Origin: Duganella margarita
GTDB taxonomy: Bacteria; Pseudomonadota; Gammaproteobacteria; Burkholderiales; Burkholderiaceae_D
NCBI RefSeq assembly: GCF_009857535.1
Contig: NZ_WWCS01000009.1
Location: forward strand, 1 to 64,000
DNA length: 64,000 nucleotides
Direction: 5' to 3'
This document shows, one piece after another, positions 52,265 through 61,865 of the stretch. The position numbers and the translations under genes were made by a program. Position 1 is the stretch's first letter; each line of letters starts with the position of its first letter. The notes under the pieces were generated by a model. The model worked only from the letters and a program-made list of their open reading frames with translations, was not told the DNA's origin and did not search any database.

Positions 52265-53512
52265 TTATGCCTTTTCCAGTTCGAACGCTTTGTGCAGAGC
52301 GCGTACGGCCAGTTCCATGTATTTCTCGTCGATCAGCACCGAAATTTTGATTTCCGACGTCGAAATCATCATGATGTTGATGCCCTCTTCCGACAGGGTA
52401 CGGAACATTTTCGACGCCACGCCCACGTGCGAACGCATGCCCACGCCGACCACCGAGATTTTCGATACTTTGGCGTCGCCGGCGATGCTGGCCGCACCCA
52501 GCGATTCCTTCGAGTTGTTCAGCACGTCCAGCGCGCGCTGGAAGTCGTTGCGCGGCACGGTGAAGGTGAAGTCGGTCTTGCCATCCACCGACTGGTTCTG
52601 GATGATCATGTCGACTTCAATGTTGGCGTCGGCCACCGGGCCCAGGATGTGGTAAGCCACGCCCGGACGGTCCGGCACGCCCAGCACGGTGATTTTGGCT
52701 TCATCGCGGTTAAAGGCGATACCGGAGATGACTGCTTGTTCCATGTTTTTATCTTCCTCAAACGAAATCAGGGTGCCCGAGTTGGCTTCCACTTCCAGGT
52801 CCAGCATCGGGTCGGTCAGCGACGACAGCACGCGCGTCGGCACGCGATAGTTGCCGGCGAATTCCACCGAACGGGTCTGCAGCACTTTCGAGCCCAGCGA
52901 CGCCAGTTCCAGCATTTCTTCAAACGTGATCGCCTTCAAGCGGCGCGCTTCCGACACCACGCGCGGATCGGTGGTGTACACGCCGTCTACGTCGGTGAAG
53001 ATCAGGCATTCGTCGGCCTTCATGGCGGCGGCAATCGCCACGGCCGAGGTGTCCGAACCGCCGCGGCCCAGCGTGGTGATGTTGTCTTCGTCATCCACGC
53101 CCTGGAAGCCGGTGATGATGACGATCTTGCCGTCGTCCAGGTCGCGGTTGACCTTGTCGTTGTCGATCGACTGGATGCGGGCCTTGGTGTAGGCGGAATC
53201 GGTTTTAATCGCGACTTGCCAGCCGGCGTAGCCGACCGCTTTCTTGCCGATCGCTTGCAGCGCCATCGACAGCAGGCCGACCGAGACCTGTTCGCCGGTG
53301 GCGGCGATCATGTCCAGCTCGCGCGGGTCCGGCTGCGACTGGATTTCCTTGGCCAGGCCGATCAGGCGGTTGGTCTCGCCCGACATTGCCGACGGCACCA
53401 CCACAATGCGGTGTCCGGCGTCATGCCACTTGGCGACACGCCGCGCGACGTTCTTGATACGATCCGTCGAACCCATCGACGTACCGCCATATTTGTGCAC
53501 GATTAAAGCCAT
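52265..53512 (-). CDS. lysC: Aspartate kinase
   Basis: This 415-residue enzyme catalyses the first step of the aspartate family pathway (Lys, Thr, Met, diaminopimelate). It starts MALIVHKYGGTSMGS at 53512, the standard start of the family; a TTG seven codons earlier is less likely. The kinase domain has KYGGTS, FTDVDGVYTTDPR and GGSDTSAVAIAAA. Two ACT domains follow (AKITVLGVPDRPGVAYHILG and SKISVVGVGMRSHVGVASKM), indicating feedback inhibition by Lys/Thr. No attenuator is visible. The 144 bp upstream is AT-rich and probably holds its promoter. Confidence 0.97.
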   Translation of the reverse strand: MALIVHKYGGTSMGSTDRIKNVARRVAKWHDAGHRIVVVPSAMSGETNRLIGLAKEIQSQPDPRELDMIAATGEQVSVGLLSMALQAIGKKAVGYAGWQVAIKTDSAYTKARIQSIDNDKVNRDLDDGKIVIITGFQGVDDEDNITTLGRGGSDTSAVAIAAAMKADECLIFTDVDGVYTTDPRVVSEARRLKAITFEEMLELASLGSKVLQTRSVEFAGNYRVPTRVLSSLTDPMLDLEVEANSGTLISFEEDKNMEQAVISGIAFNRDEAKITVLGVPDRPGVAYHILGPVADANIEVDMIIQNQSVDGKTDFTFTVPRNDFQRALDVLNNSKESLGAASIAGDAKVSKISVVGVGMRSHVGVASKMFRTLSEEGINIMMISTSEIKISVLIDEKYMELAVRALHKAFELEKA

Positions 53513-53656
53513 AACAGAGAGTTTTCCGCTCAAATAAAGGTAAATGGAACCCTAAACTCTACCTGCCGCAGTGCAAAATAACAAGTCAAAAAACTCATAA
53601 TCTCATACTCAATAGGCATATCTACATACAAAATTCGGCAGAAAGCGCTTCAATGT

Positions 53657-55063
53657 CTATACAGCTTGCCAGCGCAGGCGTATCCGTCCCGCGCCACTGC
53701 TCAGATGGTGGCAGTCCATGCCGATACCGGCGGCGAACAGCAGGTCTTTGGCACTTTTGACAACCGGCAGGCGGCCGCGCTCCCACGCTGGAATATCCAG
53801 CGCCTGGTAGTGGTATTTGATGGCGCGGGTTGGCCGGTTGTGCGCCGGCTTGAGTTTTTCGCCGCCACGGCGGAATTCGATCAGCAGCGGCTGGCTGCGC
53901 AGCCAGTCGGGATCGAGCCCCTCCTCGGCCGCTTCGAAGTGCAGAATGCCGCCGTAAGCCGGAAACGCCAGTTCGGTTTCGCCGTTCCAGCGGAAGGTGG
54001 TGCCGGGCTTGTCGTCGAACTGGTCTTCGCGCTGGCCTTCCAGCTCGGCCAGCTTGGGCGTCAGGTGCAGGCGGTCGCGGTAGCGGCGTACGTGGCAATC
54101 GGGATGCGTGACCAGCAGCTGGGCGTCGTATTTGGCTTCCAGCAGCTGGGTCAGCATCTCGGCCAGCCAGGCGGTGCTCGGCATGCTGTAGCCGCGCGTG
54201 GCGAACCAGTGACGCAGCAGGTTGTAGGCGCGGTCCTGGCTCAGCGCGCGCAGCTTGCTGATGTCGAGCTGATCGCCGTCCTGCGTGGCGATCAGGTCTT
54301 GCTCGGCCAGCTCGGTCAGCAGCCGGGTCGCCGATTGCGCGTGCTGGGCGCTGCGGGCGAAGCGTTCCTGAAAGCCGGGGAAATGCTGCTCCAGCGCCGG
54401 CATCACGGTGTGGCGCAACGCGTTGCGGGCGTAGCGCGGGTCGTCGTTGGATTCGTCGTGGATGTGGGTTACGCCCTGTTGCGCGACGTAGCCTTCCAGC
54501 TGCTTGCGCGACACTTGCAGCAGCGGCCGGGCCATGACGAGGTTGTCGTTGTGCAGCAGGCTGGCGGCGGTGTTGGCGACGTCCATGCCGGACAGGCCGG
54601 CCGGGCCGGAGCCGCGCAGCAGTTGCAGCAGCACGGTTTCAGCCTGGTCGTCCAGATGGTGGGCGGTCAGCAGCAGTTGGACGTCGTGTTCCTTGCACAG
54701 TGCGCCGAGGGCGGCGTAGCGGGCTTTGCGGGCGGCGGCTTCGGTGCCGGATTTTTTTGCGTCTTGCAGCTGGATGCGACGCGCTTCGAACGAGATGTTG
54801 AGCGCGGCGCATTGCTGTTCGCAGTGGGCCAGCCAGGCGTCGGCGTTGGGGCTGAGGCCGTGATGGATGTGGAAGGCGCACAGTGCCAGATCGTGCTGCT
54901 GGGCGTAGGCGCGGGCCAGGTGCAGCAGCGCCGACGAGTCCAGGCCGCCGCTGAGGGCGACGGCGATGCGCGGCGTGGCGCCCCCGCCTATGCCGCTGTG
55001 CGCGCGGGCGGCAGACACGGCTTGCTCAAAGGTGGACGTGAGGGTGGGCTTTTGCTGCTTCAA
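53657..55063 (-). CDS. tilS: tRNA(Ile)-lysidine synthase
   Basis: This 468-residue cytosolic enzyme modifies C34 of tRNA-Ile(CAU) to lysidine. It has the PP-loop ATP site VALSGGLDSSALLHLA, FHIHHGLSPNADAW, LLTAHHLDDQAETVLLQLLR and RYARNALRH. The TilS C-terminal domains are present (ELEGQREDQFDDKPGTTFRW, REKLKPAHNRPTR-like KLKPAHNRPTRAIK). The start is TTG at 55063, backed by GGAGC 6 nt upstream. It lies between accA and lysC on the same strand, with a palindromic repeat separating it from accA. Confidence 0.95.
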   Translation of the reverse strand: MKQQKPTLTSTFEQAVSAARAHSGIGGGATPRIAVALSGGLDSSALLHLARAYAQQHDLALCAFHIHHGLSPNADAWLAHCEQQCAALNISFEARRIQLQDAKKSGTEAAARKARYAALGALCKEHDVQLLLTAHHLDDQAETVLLQLLRGSGPAGLSGMDVANTAASLLHNDNLVMARPLLQVSRKQLEGYVAQQGVTHIHDESNDDPRYARNALRHTVMPALEQHFPGFQERFARSAQHAQSATRLLTELAEQDLIATQDGDQLDISKLRALSQDRAYNLLRHWFATRGYSMPSTAWLAEMLTQLLEAKYDAQLLVTHPDCHVRRYRDRLHLTPKLAELEGQREDQFDDKPGTTFRWNGETELAFPAYGGILHFEAAEEGLDPDWLRSQPLLIEFRRGGEKLKPAHNRPTRAIKYHYQALDIPAWERGRLPVVKSAKDLLFAAGIGMDCHHLSSGAGRIRLRWQAV

Positions 55064-55121
55064 TCGTGGCTCCGAAATGCAAACCGGGAGCCGCGCAATT
55101 GCGGGCTCCCGGCGATGGTGT

Positions 55122-55182
55122 ATGGATCCCGGCTTGCGCCGGGATGACGGCGGGCGTCGCCCCGGCGCAAGCCGGGGTCCAT
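55122..55182. repeat. Palindromic REP/BIME-like element between accA and tilS
   Basis: Two inverted 28-bp arms (55122-55149 and 55155-55182) match at all but a few positions. Each is itself a hairpin with CCCGGC/GCCGGG-type stems (55126-55133 with 55138-55145; 55160-55166 with 55171-55177). The outer end reads TCCATGCTGAG, as in the element at 59120-59191. A further GGGAGCC/GGCTCCC hairpin lies at 55086-55110. Confidence 0.8.
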
Positions 55183-55192
55183 GCTGAGTAAA

Positions 55193-56167
55193 TTACTCCT
55201 GCGGCGTGGTCTCTTTGAACTTGCCGTAGCTCATCAGCTTTTCGTGACGAGCTTCCAGCAGGTCCTTGGTTTTCATGCCGTGGAACTGGCGCAGCGAGTC
55301 GGCCAGCGCGCGTTTCAGCAGCGTTGCCATCTGTTTCGGATCGCGATGCGCGCCGCCCAGCGGTTCGCTGACGATCTTGTCGATCAGGCCAATCGCTTTC
55401 AGACGATGTGCGGTCAGGCCCAGGGCTTCAGCGGCATCGGCCGCGCGCTCCGAGGTCTTCCACAGGATCGAGGCGCAGCCTTCCGGCGAGATCACCGAGT
55501 AGGTCGCGTATTGCAGCATGATGACCTGGTCGGCCACGGCAATCGCCAGCGCGCCGCCGGAGCCGCCTTCGCCGATGATGGTGGCGATCAGCGGCACTTT
55601 CAGTTCCGCCATCACGTACAGGTTGTGGCCGATCGCTTCCGACTGGCCGCGTTCTTCCGCGTCGATGCCCGGGAAGGCGCCCGGCGTATCGACAAACGTA
55701 AAGACCGGAATGCCGAACTTCTCGGCCAGCTTCATCAGGCGCATGGCCTTGCGGTAGCCTTCCGGCTTCGGCATGCCGAAGTTGCGCATGGCGCGTTCTT
55801 TGGTGTCGCGTCCCTTCTGGTGGCCGATCACCATGCACGCCTGGCCGTTGAAGCGGGCCAGGCCGCCCACCACCGACAGGTCGTCCGCATAGGTGCGGTC
55901 GCCGTGCAGTTCGTGGAAGTCGGTGAAGATTTCGTTGACGTAGTCCATGGTGTATGGACGTTGCGGGTGACGCGCGATCTGCGATACCTGCCATGGCGTC
56001 AGCTTGGCGTAGATGTCTTTGGTCAGTTGCTGGCTCTTTTTGGCCAGACGGTCGATCTCCTCAGAGATATCGACTGCCGAATCGTCCTGGACGAAGCGCA
56101 ATTCTTCGATCTTGCCGTCGAGTTCAGCAATCGGTTGCTCAAAATTGAGGAAAGTCGTTTTGGTCAT
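55193..56167 (-). CDS. accA: Acetyl-CoA carboxylase carboxyltransferase subunit alpha
   Basis: This 324-residue subunit transfers carboxyl from biotin to acetyl-CoA to make malonyl-CoA, together with AccD. It starts [13 protein letters not shown] at 56167 with SD GGAGG. AccA marks are [69 protein letters not shown] and [14 protein letters not shown]. It follows the alkA-like gene by 84 bp on the same strand and is probably part of the cysS-alkA-accA-tilS transcription path. Confidence 0.97.
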   Translation of the reverse strand: MTKTTFLNFEQPIAELDGKIEELRFVQDDSAVDISEEIDRLAKKSQQLTKDIYAKLTPWQVSQIARHPQRPYTMDYVNEIFTDFHELHGDRTYADDLSVVGGLARFNGQACMVIGHQKGRDTKERAMRNFGMPKPEGYRKAMRLMKLAEKFGIPVFTFVDTPGAFPGIDAEERGQSEAIGHNLYVMAELKVPLIATIIGEGGSGGALAIAVADQVIMLQYATYSVISPEGCASILWKTSERAADAAEALGLTAHRLKAIGLIDKIVSEPLGGAHRDPKQMATLLKRALADSLRQFHGMKTKDLLEARHEKLMSYGKFKETTPQE

Positions 56168-56251
56168 TGTACCTCCGTGTTTATTCTCGGCTGCGGCATC
56201 GTGGCCCGCTTGTGACGGGCACAAAAAGGCCTCGCGCAGCGATTAGAGTAT

Positions 56252-56911
56252 CTATTCTACAGCAACCGGATCCAAACTACGCCATAAGTACCATGTGGCG
56301 ACGGTCCGGTAGGGTTCCCAGTTGGCCGACACCTCGCGCGCATCGCTGCGCGAGACCGGTTCGCCGGAGAAGTAATTCTGGCTGATGCCCTGGATCAGAC
56401 CGGGGTCGTCCAGCGGCAAAACGTTGGGACGCAGCAGATTAAATATCAAAAACATCTCGGCTGTCCAGCGGCCGATGCCGCGGATCTGCACCAGCTCGGC
56501 GATCACGGCCTCGTCGTCCATCTGGTCCCACTGGGCCGTATGCACGCGCTTGTTCTTGAAGTGGTCGGCCAGGTCGAGGATGTACTCGGTCTTGCGCTTG
56601 GACAGGCCGCAGGCGCTCAGCTGCTCGGCGCCGGCCTTGATGATCTGCGCCGGCGAGCATTTGGGGCTGATCAGCAGCAGCTTTTTCCAGGCGACATCCG
56701 CCACCTTGGCGGTCACCTGCTGGCCGACGATGGAGCGCGCCAAGGTGGTAAACGGGTCGTGATGGCCCACGAGGTGCAGGTCGCCGAACTGCGGGATGAG
56801 CTTGTTCATGATGCGGTCCCGCTTCATCAGCTCGATCTTGGCTTGCTCCCAGTACGGCGGAACGGCCGATACCGGGCTGGCAGCGCCCTCGTTATCCTTG
56901 GCGTTGACCAT
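56252..56911 (-). CDS. DNA-3-methyladenine glycosylase (AlkA-like, HhH-GPD)
   Basis: This 219-residue base-excision glycosylase removes alkylated purines. HhH-GPD marks are ARSIVGQQVTAKVADVAWKK, LSACGLSKRKTEYILDLADH, the hairpin VQIRGIGRWTAEMFLIF and LLRPNVLPLDDPGL with the catalytic Asp. It is shorter than E. coli AlkA because it lacks the N-terminal TBP-like domain, as in the compact bacterial type. The ATG is 2 nt from the cysS stop and has no SD of its own, so translation is coupled to cysS. Confidence 0.93.
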   Translation of the reverse strand: MVNAKDNEGAASPVSAVPPYWEQAKIELMKRDRIMNKLIPQFGDLHLVGHHDPFTTLARSIVGQQVTAKVADVAWKKLLLISPKCSPAQIIKAGAEQLSACGLSKRKTEYILDLADHFKNKRVHTAQWDQMDDEAVIAELVQIRGIGRWTAEMFLIFNLLRPNVLPLDDPGLIQGISQNYFSGEPVSRSDAREVSANWEPYRTVATWYLWRSLDPVAVE

Positions 56912-56913
56912 AA

Positions 56914-58302
56914 TTATGCGCGGCGCCAGTTGGTGGTGCCGTCAGGCTTGTCTTCGAGGATCACGCCCTGGGCCAGCAGATCGGCGCGGATCTTGTCCGA
57001 TTCGGCGAAGTTGCGGGCTTTCTTGGCTTCGGCGCGCTGCACGATGGCGGCCTCGATGGCGCCATCGTCGCCACCGGCGTCACCCACTGCGGCCTGGCGG
57101 AATTGCTGCGCGCTGCGCTGCAACAGGCCGATCACGGCGGCCAGTTCTTTCAGCTGGCGTGCCAGCATCGGCGATTTCGACTTGTTCAGCTCGGTCACCA
57201 GATCGAACAGCGCCGCCACCGCCAGCGGCGTGTTGAAGTCGTCGTCCATCGCTGCGGCGAAGCGGGCTGCATGTTCTTCCTGCCAGTCGAGCGGCTGGCC
57301 GTCGCCTGCCACGCCGTCCAGCGCGGTGTACAGGCGGGTCAGCGCGCCACGGGCGTCGTCCAGATGGGCGTCCGAATAGTTCAGCGGGCTGCGGTAGTGC
57401 GCGCGCAGGATAAAGAAACGAATCACTTCGGCGTCGTACTTCTTCAGCACGTCGCGGATGGTGAAGAAGTTGCCCAGCGACTTGGACATTTTCTCGTTAT
57501 CCACGCGCACGAAACCGTTGTGCACCCAATAGTTGACCATCTGGTGGCCGAACGCGCCTTCCGACTGCGCAATCTCGTTCTCGTGGTGCGGGAACTGCAA
57601 GTCCGCGCCGCCGCCGTGGATGTCGAAATGTTCGCCCAGCAGCGCCGAGCACATGGCCGAGCACTCGATGTGCCAGCCCGGACGGCCCTTGCCCCACTTG
57701 GAATTCCACTTGGCCTCTTCCGGCTCGGATTCCTTGGCGGCTTTCCACAGCACGAAGTCGAGCGGATCGCGCTTGCCGGTGTTGACGTCGACGCGCTCGC
57801 CGGCGCGCAGGTCGTCCAGCGACTTGCCGGACAGGCGGCCGTAGTTCGGGAAGTTGCGCACCGCATAGTTGACGTCGCCGTCTTCGCCCTGGTAGGCCAG
57901 GTCTTTCGATTCCAGCGTCTCGATCAGCGCCAGCATTTGCGGCACGTATTCGGTGGCGCGCGGCACCTGCGTCGGCGGCAGAATGCCGAGCGCGGCGGTG
58001 TCTTCGTCCATGTACTGGGTGAAACGGGTGGTCAGCTGGGTGATGGTCTCGCCGTTTTCCACCGCGCGCTTGATGATCTTGTCGTCGATGTCGGTGATGT
58101 TGCGGGCGTAGGTGACCTGGTAGCCGGAAGCCAGCAGCCAGCGGTACATGACGTCAAACGCCATCATCATGCGGGCGTGGCCGATGTGGCAGTAATCGTA
58201 GATGGTCATGCCGCACACGTACATGCGGACTTTGCCCGGCTCGATCGGTACGAAGGTCTGCTTGTCACGCGCCAGCGTGTTGTAAATCTTTAAATTGCTC
58301 AT
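56914..58302 (-). CDS. cysS: Cysteinyl-tRNA synthetase
   Basis: This 462-residue class I synthetase starts at 58302 ([17 protein letters not shown]). The open frame extends 40 codons further, but conservation starts here. Marks are [20 protein letters not shown] (HIGH motif with a zinc Cys), WHIECSAMC and the zinc ligands [15 protein letters not shown], and [14 protein letters not shown] (KMSKS). It is divergent from the periplasmic cyclophilin gene, with 222 bp between. First gene of the cysS-alkA pair. Confidence 0.97.
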   Translation of the reverse strand: MSNLKIYNTLARDKQTFVPIEPGKVRMYVCGMTIYDYCHIGHARMMMAFDVMYRWLLASGYQVTYARNITDIDDKIIKRAVENGETITQLTTRFTQYMDEDTAALGILPPTQVPRATEYVPQMLALIETLESKDLAYQGEDGDVNYAVRNFPNYGRLSGKSLDDLRAGERVDVNTGKRDPLDFVLWKAAKESEPEEAKWNSKWGKGRPGWHIECSAMCSALLGEHFDIHGGGADLQFPHHENEIAQSEGAFGHQMVNYWVHNGFVRVDNEKMSKSLGNFFTIRDVLKKYDAEVIRFFILRAHYRSPLNYSDAHLDDARGALTRLYTALDGVAGDGQPLDWQEEHAARFAAAMDDDFNTPLAVAALFDLVTELNKSKSPMLARQLKELAAVIGLLQRSAQQFRQAAVGDAGGDDGAIEAAIVQRAEAKKARNFAESDKIRADLLAQGVILEDKPDGTTNWRRA

Positions 58303-58524
58303 CGGACTCTTGCGTTTTGCTGGAGGTCCCGGGCAATACGATGGCCCGGCGCACTGGTAAAACCGCGCGCACTGGTCATCATCGTGTGCCTGGGGGAACC
58401 TCGGGAATGTTCTTGTTTCCACCTTCTAAGGGGTAGAATGGAACAAGTATAGCATTGATAAAAACAGCATAGGCCTCATCTGTAATTGGATTTTGCCTGT
58501 CTAACATTGATAAGAGGAAGCTCG

Positions 58525-59106
58525 ATGCACCAAAAACTGATGACTGCCCTCGTCGGCCTGGCCCTGTCCGGCGCCGTGCTGGCCGCCGAACCGCAAGTCG
58601 AACTCAAGACCACCATGGGCGATATTGTGCTGGAACTGGACCACGACAAGGCGCCCAAATCAGTCGACAACTTCCTCGCCTACGTCAAGTCGGGCTACTA
58701 CAAGAACACCATCTTCCACCGCGTGATCGACGGCTTCATGATCCAGGGTGGCGGCTACGACGAAAAGCTCAAGGGCAAGCCGACCAACAAGCCGATCCCG
58801 CTGGAAGCCAGCAACGGCCTGCACAACGTCAAATACTCGCTGGCGATGGCGCGCATGGGCGATCCGAACTCGGCCACGTCGCAATGGTTTATCAACGTCG
58901 AAGACAACGCAGGACTGGATGCGCCGGGGCCGGATGGCAGCGGCGGCTATGCCGTCTTCGGCAAAGTCATCAAGGGCCAGGAGACCGTCGACAAGATCAA
59001 GGCGGTACTGGTGGATGACAAAGGCATGTTCCAGAACCTGCCGGTAGTACCGGTGGTGGTCAAGTCGGCGACGATTTTGAAGACACCAATCCAGCCAAAA
59101 CAGTAA
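58525..59106 (+). CDS. ppiA: Periplasmic peptidyl-prolyl cis-trans isomerase (cyclophilin)
   Basis: This 193-residue exported foldase has a signal peptide to about residue 20 (SGAVLAAEP), set by SD AGAGGAAG. Cyclophilin marks are VELKTTMGDIVLELDHDKAP, NTIFHRVIDGFMIQGGGYD with the catalytic Arg, ARMGDPNSATSQWFINVEDN and YAVFGKVIKGQ. It is paired with a cytosolic paralogue downstream; a palindromic repeat lies between. Confidence 0.93.
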   Translation: MHQKLMTALVGLALSGAVLAAEPQVELKTTMGDIVLELDHDKAPKSVDNFLAYVKSGYYKNTIFHRVIDGFMIQGGGYDEKLKGKPTNKPIPLEASNGLHNVKYSLAMARMGDPNSATSQWFINVEDNAGLDAPGPDGSGGYAVFGKVIKGQETVDKIKAVLVDDKGMFQNLPVVPVVVKSATILKTPIQPKQ

Positions 59107-59119
59107 AATAGCGGCCTGC

Positions 59120-59191
59120 CGTCATTCCCGCATGAGCGGGAATCCATGCTGAGCCAGCTATCCATGGGTTCCCGCTTGCGCGGGAACGACG
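59120..59191. repeat. Palindromic REP/BIME-like element between the two cyclophilin genes
   Basis: Left arm 59120-59148 (CGTCATTCCCGC... TCCATG) and right arm 59162-59191 (CCATGGGTTCCCGC... GACG) are inverted repeats, each with its own TTCCCGC/GCGGGAA stem. They share the CGTC, CCCGC and TCCATGCTGAG elements with 55122-55182, so both belong to one dispersed repeat family. Confidence 0.8.
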
Positions 59192-59220
59192 ATCATATTT
59201 TCACCATTCAGGATAACAAA

Positions 59221-59712
59221 ATGACCAAAGTAATCATCAAAACCAATCTGGGCACCATGACCGCCGAACTGGACGCGGAAAAAGCGCCGAAAAGCGTCGC
59301 CAACTTCCTGGCCTACATGGAAGCCGGCCACTACAACAACACCATCTTCCACCGCGTGATCGACGGTTTCATGGTCCAGGGCGGCGGTTTTGAGCCAGGC
59401 ATGAAGCAAAAGCCAGCCGACACCACCGTGGAAAACGAAGCCAAGAACGGCCTGAAAAACGAACCGTACACGCTGGCCATGGCCCGCACCTCGGCGCCGC
59501 ACTCGGCATCGGCCCAGTTCTTCATCAACGTGAAAAACAACTCCTTCCTGGACTACCCAGGCCAGGACGGCTGGGGCTACGCCGTGTTCGGCAAAGTGGT
59601 TGAAGGCACCGACGTGGTCGACGCCATCAAGAAAGTCAAAACCACCCGCAGCGGCATGTTCGCCGACGTGCCGGCAGAAGACGTGATCATCGAAAGCGTC
59701 ACGCTGGCCTGA
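59221..59712 (+). CDS. ppiB: Cytosolic peptidyl-prolyl cis-trans isomerase (cyclophilin B)
   Basis: This 163-residue cytosolic cyclophilin starts at 59221 (MTKVIIKTNLGTM; SD AGGAT), without a signal. The upstream open frame reads through the palindromic repeat and is not coding. Marks are APKSVANFLAYMEAGHYNN, IFHRVIDGFMVQGGGFEPGM, ARTSAPHSASAQFFINVKNN and YAVFGKVVEGTD. It is followed 2 nt later by lpxH, so the two are one operon. Confidence 0.95.
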   Translation: MTKVIIKTNLGTMTAELDAEKAPKSVANFLAYMEAGHYNNTIFHRVIDGFMVQGGGFEPGMKQKPADTTVENEAKNGLKNEPYTLAMARTSAPHSASAQFFINVKNNSFLDYPGQDGWGYAVFGKVVEGTDVVDAIKKVKTTRSGMFADVPAEDVIIESVTLA

Positions 59713-59714
59713 GC

Positions 59715-60470
59715 ATGAGTGAAGTCTGCGCGCTGTTCGTCTCCGATCTGCATTTGCAGCCTGCGCATCCCGCGACCAGTACGGCGTTTTTCGGCTTTCT
59801 GGAACGGCATGCGCGGCACGCGCAGCAGTTGTATCTGCTCGGCGACCTGTTCGAGTATTGGGCCGGCGATGATGACATCGCCGATCCCTTCCACCAGCAG
59901 GTGGTGGCGGCGCTGCGCGCCGTCAGCGATGCGGGGGTGGCGGTCTACTGGATCGCCGGCAACCGCGATTTCCTGGTCGGCGCCCGCTTTGCCGAGGCCG
60001 CCAACCTGACCCTGCTGCCGGAAACCTGGGTGGCCGACATCGGCGGCCGGCAGGTGGTGGTGCTGCACGGCGACGCCCAGTGCACGCAGGACATCAAATA
60101 TATGGAATTCCGCGCCATGGTGCGGCAGCCCGCGTGGCAGCAGCAGTTCACCGCCATGCCGCTGGCGCAGCGCAAGGCGATTGTCGAAGGCCTGCGCGCC
60201 GACAGCCGCAAGGAACAAAGCGGCAAATCGTATGAAGTGATGGACGTGACACCCGAGGCGATTGCCGAGGTTTTTGCGCAGACCGGAGCCAGCGTCATGA
60301 TCCACGGCCATACCCACCGCCCTGCCCTGCACCATGTCGGCGACAAGCTGCGCTACGTGCTGCCGGACTGGGAGCCGGATGCGACACCGCCGCGCGGCGG
60401 CTGGATCGCCATCGACGCCGATGGCGTCATCACGCGCCACGATCTGAGCGGCGCGGTCATTCTCCACTAA
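59715..60470 (+). CDS. lpxH: UDP-2,3-diacylglucosamine diphosphatase
   Basis: This 251-residue peripheral enzyme of lipid A synthesis cleaves UDP-diacylglucosamine to lipid X and UMP. Calcineurin-like metal motifs are all present: FVSDLHL, LGDLFEYWAGDDD, GNRDFLVG, LHGDAQCTQD and MIHGHTHRPA. It starts 2 nt after ppiB. It ends flush with the stop of the convergent TPR gene. Confidence 0.95.
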   Translation: MSEVCALFVSDLHLQPAHPATSTAFFGFLERHARHAQQLYLLGDLFEYWAGDDDIADPFHQQVVAALRAVSDAGVAVYWIAGNRDFLVGARFAEAANLTLLPETWVADIGGRQVVVLHGDAQCTQDIKYMEFRAMVRQPAWQQQFTAMPLAQRKAIVEGLRADSRKEQSGKSYEVMDVTPEAIAEVFAQTGASVMIHGHTHRPALHHVGDKLRYVLPDWEPDATPPRGGWIAIDADGVITRHDLSGAVILH

Positions 60471-61220
60471 TCAGCGGATCGACCCCATCGCCGCGTTCAG
60501 GCGGCGCACCAGTTGCTGGTTGAGGTCGCGCGTGTGGCGTGCCCAGCGCTCCATGGTGCGCTGCAATTCCGTGTTCAGCTGCCTGGCCTTGTCGGCATCG
60601 CCGACGCTGGCCGCCCAGATGGCAAACTCGGCCTGCACCGTAAAGCTGTTATAGCGGCTCAGCGCAAACTCAAACTCTGCCCGCGCCTCGTCCTGGCGGC
60701 CGGCTGCGGCCAGCGCCTGCGCCAGCAGCAAGGACACTTGTTCGGGACGGAATTTGTCATCGCTGCTGCGGATGGTTTGCAGATACGCCACCGCCGCTGC
60801 CGCCCGGCCGCTGGCCAGCGTGGCGCGCGCGGCGCCGTAGCGAATTTCCAGATCCCCCGAGAACGGACCGCTGAGGCAAGCCTCGTAGGTCGCGGCCGCT
60901 TCTTCCGCGTTGCCGGCCTCCAGCTGGGCGCTGGCCAGCCGCATCTGATTCTGCGCAGTCGGCGTGAACTCGTAGGCGTCACGCGCCTCGCGCAGCTCGC
61001 GGCCCGGATCCAGCGTCTTGGCGGCGGCGCTGACCGCCTTGCGGGCGCCGTGCTGCAACTTCGAATTCGGCAGGTAGATCGCGAAGAAATACACCACACT
61101 GCCCAAGCCGGGGAACAGGAACAGAATCATCACCCAGTACAGCTGCTGCCCGCTGCGAATAGCGTGGATGGCGAAGAAGATCGCCACCAGCACATGCAAA
61201 CCGATACCAAAAATAGTCAT
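60471..61220 (-). CDS. Membrane-anchored TPR protein
   Basis: The protein has 249 residues. Two N-terminal helices (GIGLHVLVAIFFAIHAIRSG, LYWVMILFLFPGLGSVVYFF) resemble the PLDc_N-type membrane module. TPR-like helical repeats follow (AQNQMRLASAQLEAGNAEEA, VSLLLAQALAAAGRQDEARA). SD GAGGTCGT. Such proteins often act as scaffolds in envelope assembly; no partner is evident here and the function is unknown. Confidence 0.82.
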   Translation of the reverse strand: MTIFGIGLHVLVAIFFAIHAIRSGQQLYWVMILFLFPGLGSVVYFFAIYLPNSKLQHGARKAVSAAAKTLDPGRELREARDAYEFTPTAQNQMRLASAQLEAGNAEEAAATYEACLSGPFSGDLEIRYGAARATLASGRAAAAVAYLQTIRSSDDKFRPEQVSLLLAQALAAAGRQDEARAEFEFALSRYNSFTVQAEFAIWAASVGDADKARQLNTELQRTMERWARHTRDLNQQLVRRLNAAMGSIR

Positions 61221-61273
61221 ACACGACCTCTACAAACTTGAGAACGACCGATTGTAGAGGCATCTGCCCCGCA

Positions 61274-61783
61274 TCACAAGCCAGCGACTGCCACCGGCTG
61301 ACGTTGCAGGGCTGCGGCGTAGCGGGCCAGGCGACCGAGGAACAGGCCGTTAAACACGCCATACAGCAGAGCGACGGAGGCGGCAAACAGTACGCTGTGC
61401 TGCAGTTCAGGATGCATGGCCGACATCACAGCCACGGCGTATTTTGTGACAAAAATAGCAATCATCAGCACCAGCGGCATCCAGCTGCCGCGCTGCAAGA
61501 CAGTCCCGGCAGCGCGATTAACCATGATTTCGCGGCGGGAAAACTGCCAGATCGCCGCTGCCGAGGCTGCGGCGCCCAAGGCCCACAGCGGCCATACGCC
61601 ATCGCCCAGCGGACCGTGACCGTTGATGCTGGTCACCGACAGTCCCACCATTACCAGCGGGATCAGCGCCACTTTGCGCAACGAGGTTTCGCGGTCCTGG
61701 CTGGCCAGCCAGCCGCGGTAGATCAGGAAGGCCAGCAGGGCCCAGACGTAGACAGGGGTGTGGGAGATAATTTGCTGAATCAT
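61274..61783 (-). CDS. Four-helix inner-membrane protein of unknown function (DUF6622-like)
   Basis: The protein has 169 residues, starting at 61783 (MIQQIISHTPVYVWALLAFL; SD GGAG). It shows four to five TM helices with no charged active-site pattern. The IxxHTPxxVWxLL start recalls uncharacterised DUF6622-type proteins, stated with low certainty. It lies downstream of a DUF1439 lipoprotein on the same strand, 133 bp apart. Confidence 0.75.
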   Translation of the reverse strand: MIQQIISHTPVYVWALLAFLIYRGWLASQDRETSLRKVALIPLVMVGLSVTSINGHGPLGDGVWPLWALGAAASAAAIWQFSRREIMVNRAAGTVLQRGSWMPLVLMIAIFVTKYAVAVMSAMHPELQHSVLFAASVALLYGVFNGLFLGRLARYAAALQRQPVAVAGL

Positions 61784-61865
61784 GGTGTGCTCCGTGAGTA
61801 AGTTAAGTGGCTGGGTTGATGTAGCCACTATGCGCTCAAGCTCAGCGCCACGGATCGCCATGCGA

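Noticed and set aside
58303..58524. Promoter pair for cysS and ppiA
   Set aside because: Several -10-like hexamers (TAGAAT at 58434-58439 on plus, TATACT on minus at 58446-58451) are present, but none has a convincing -35 at proper spacing. The 222-bp gap surely holds both promoters, but I could not place them.
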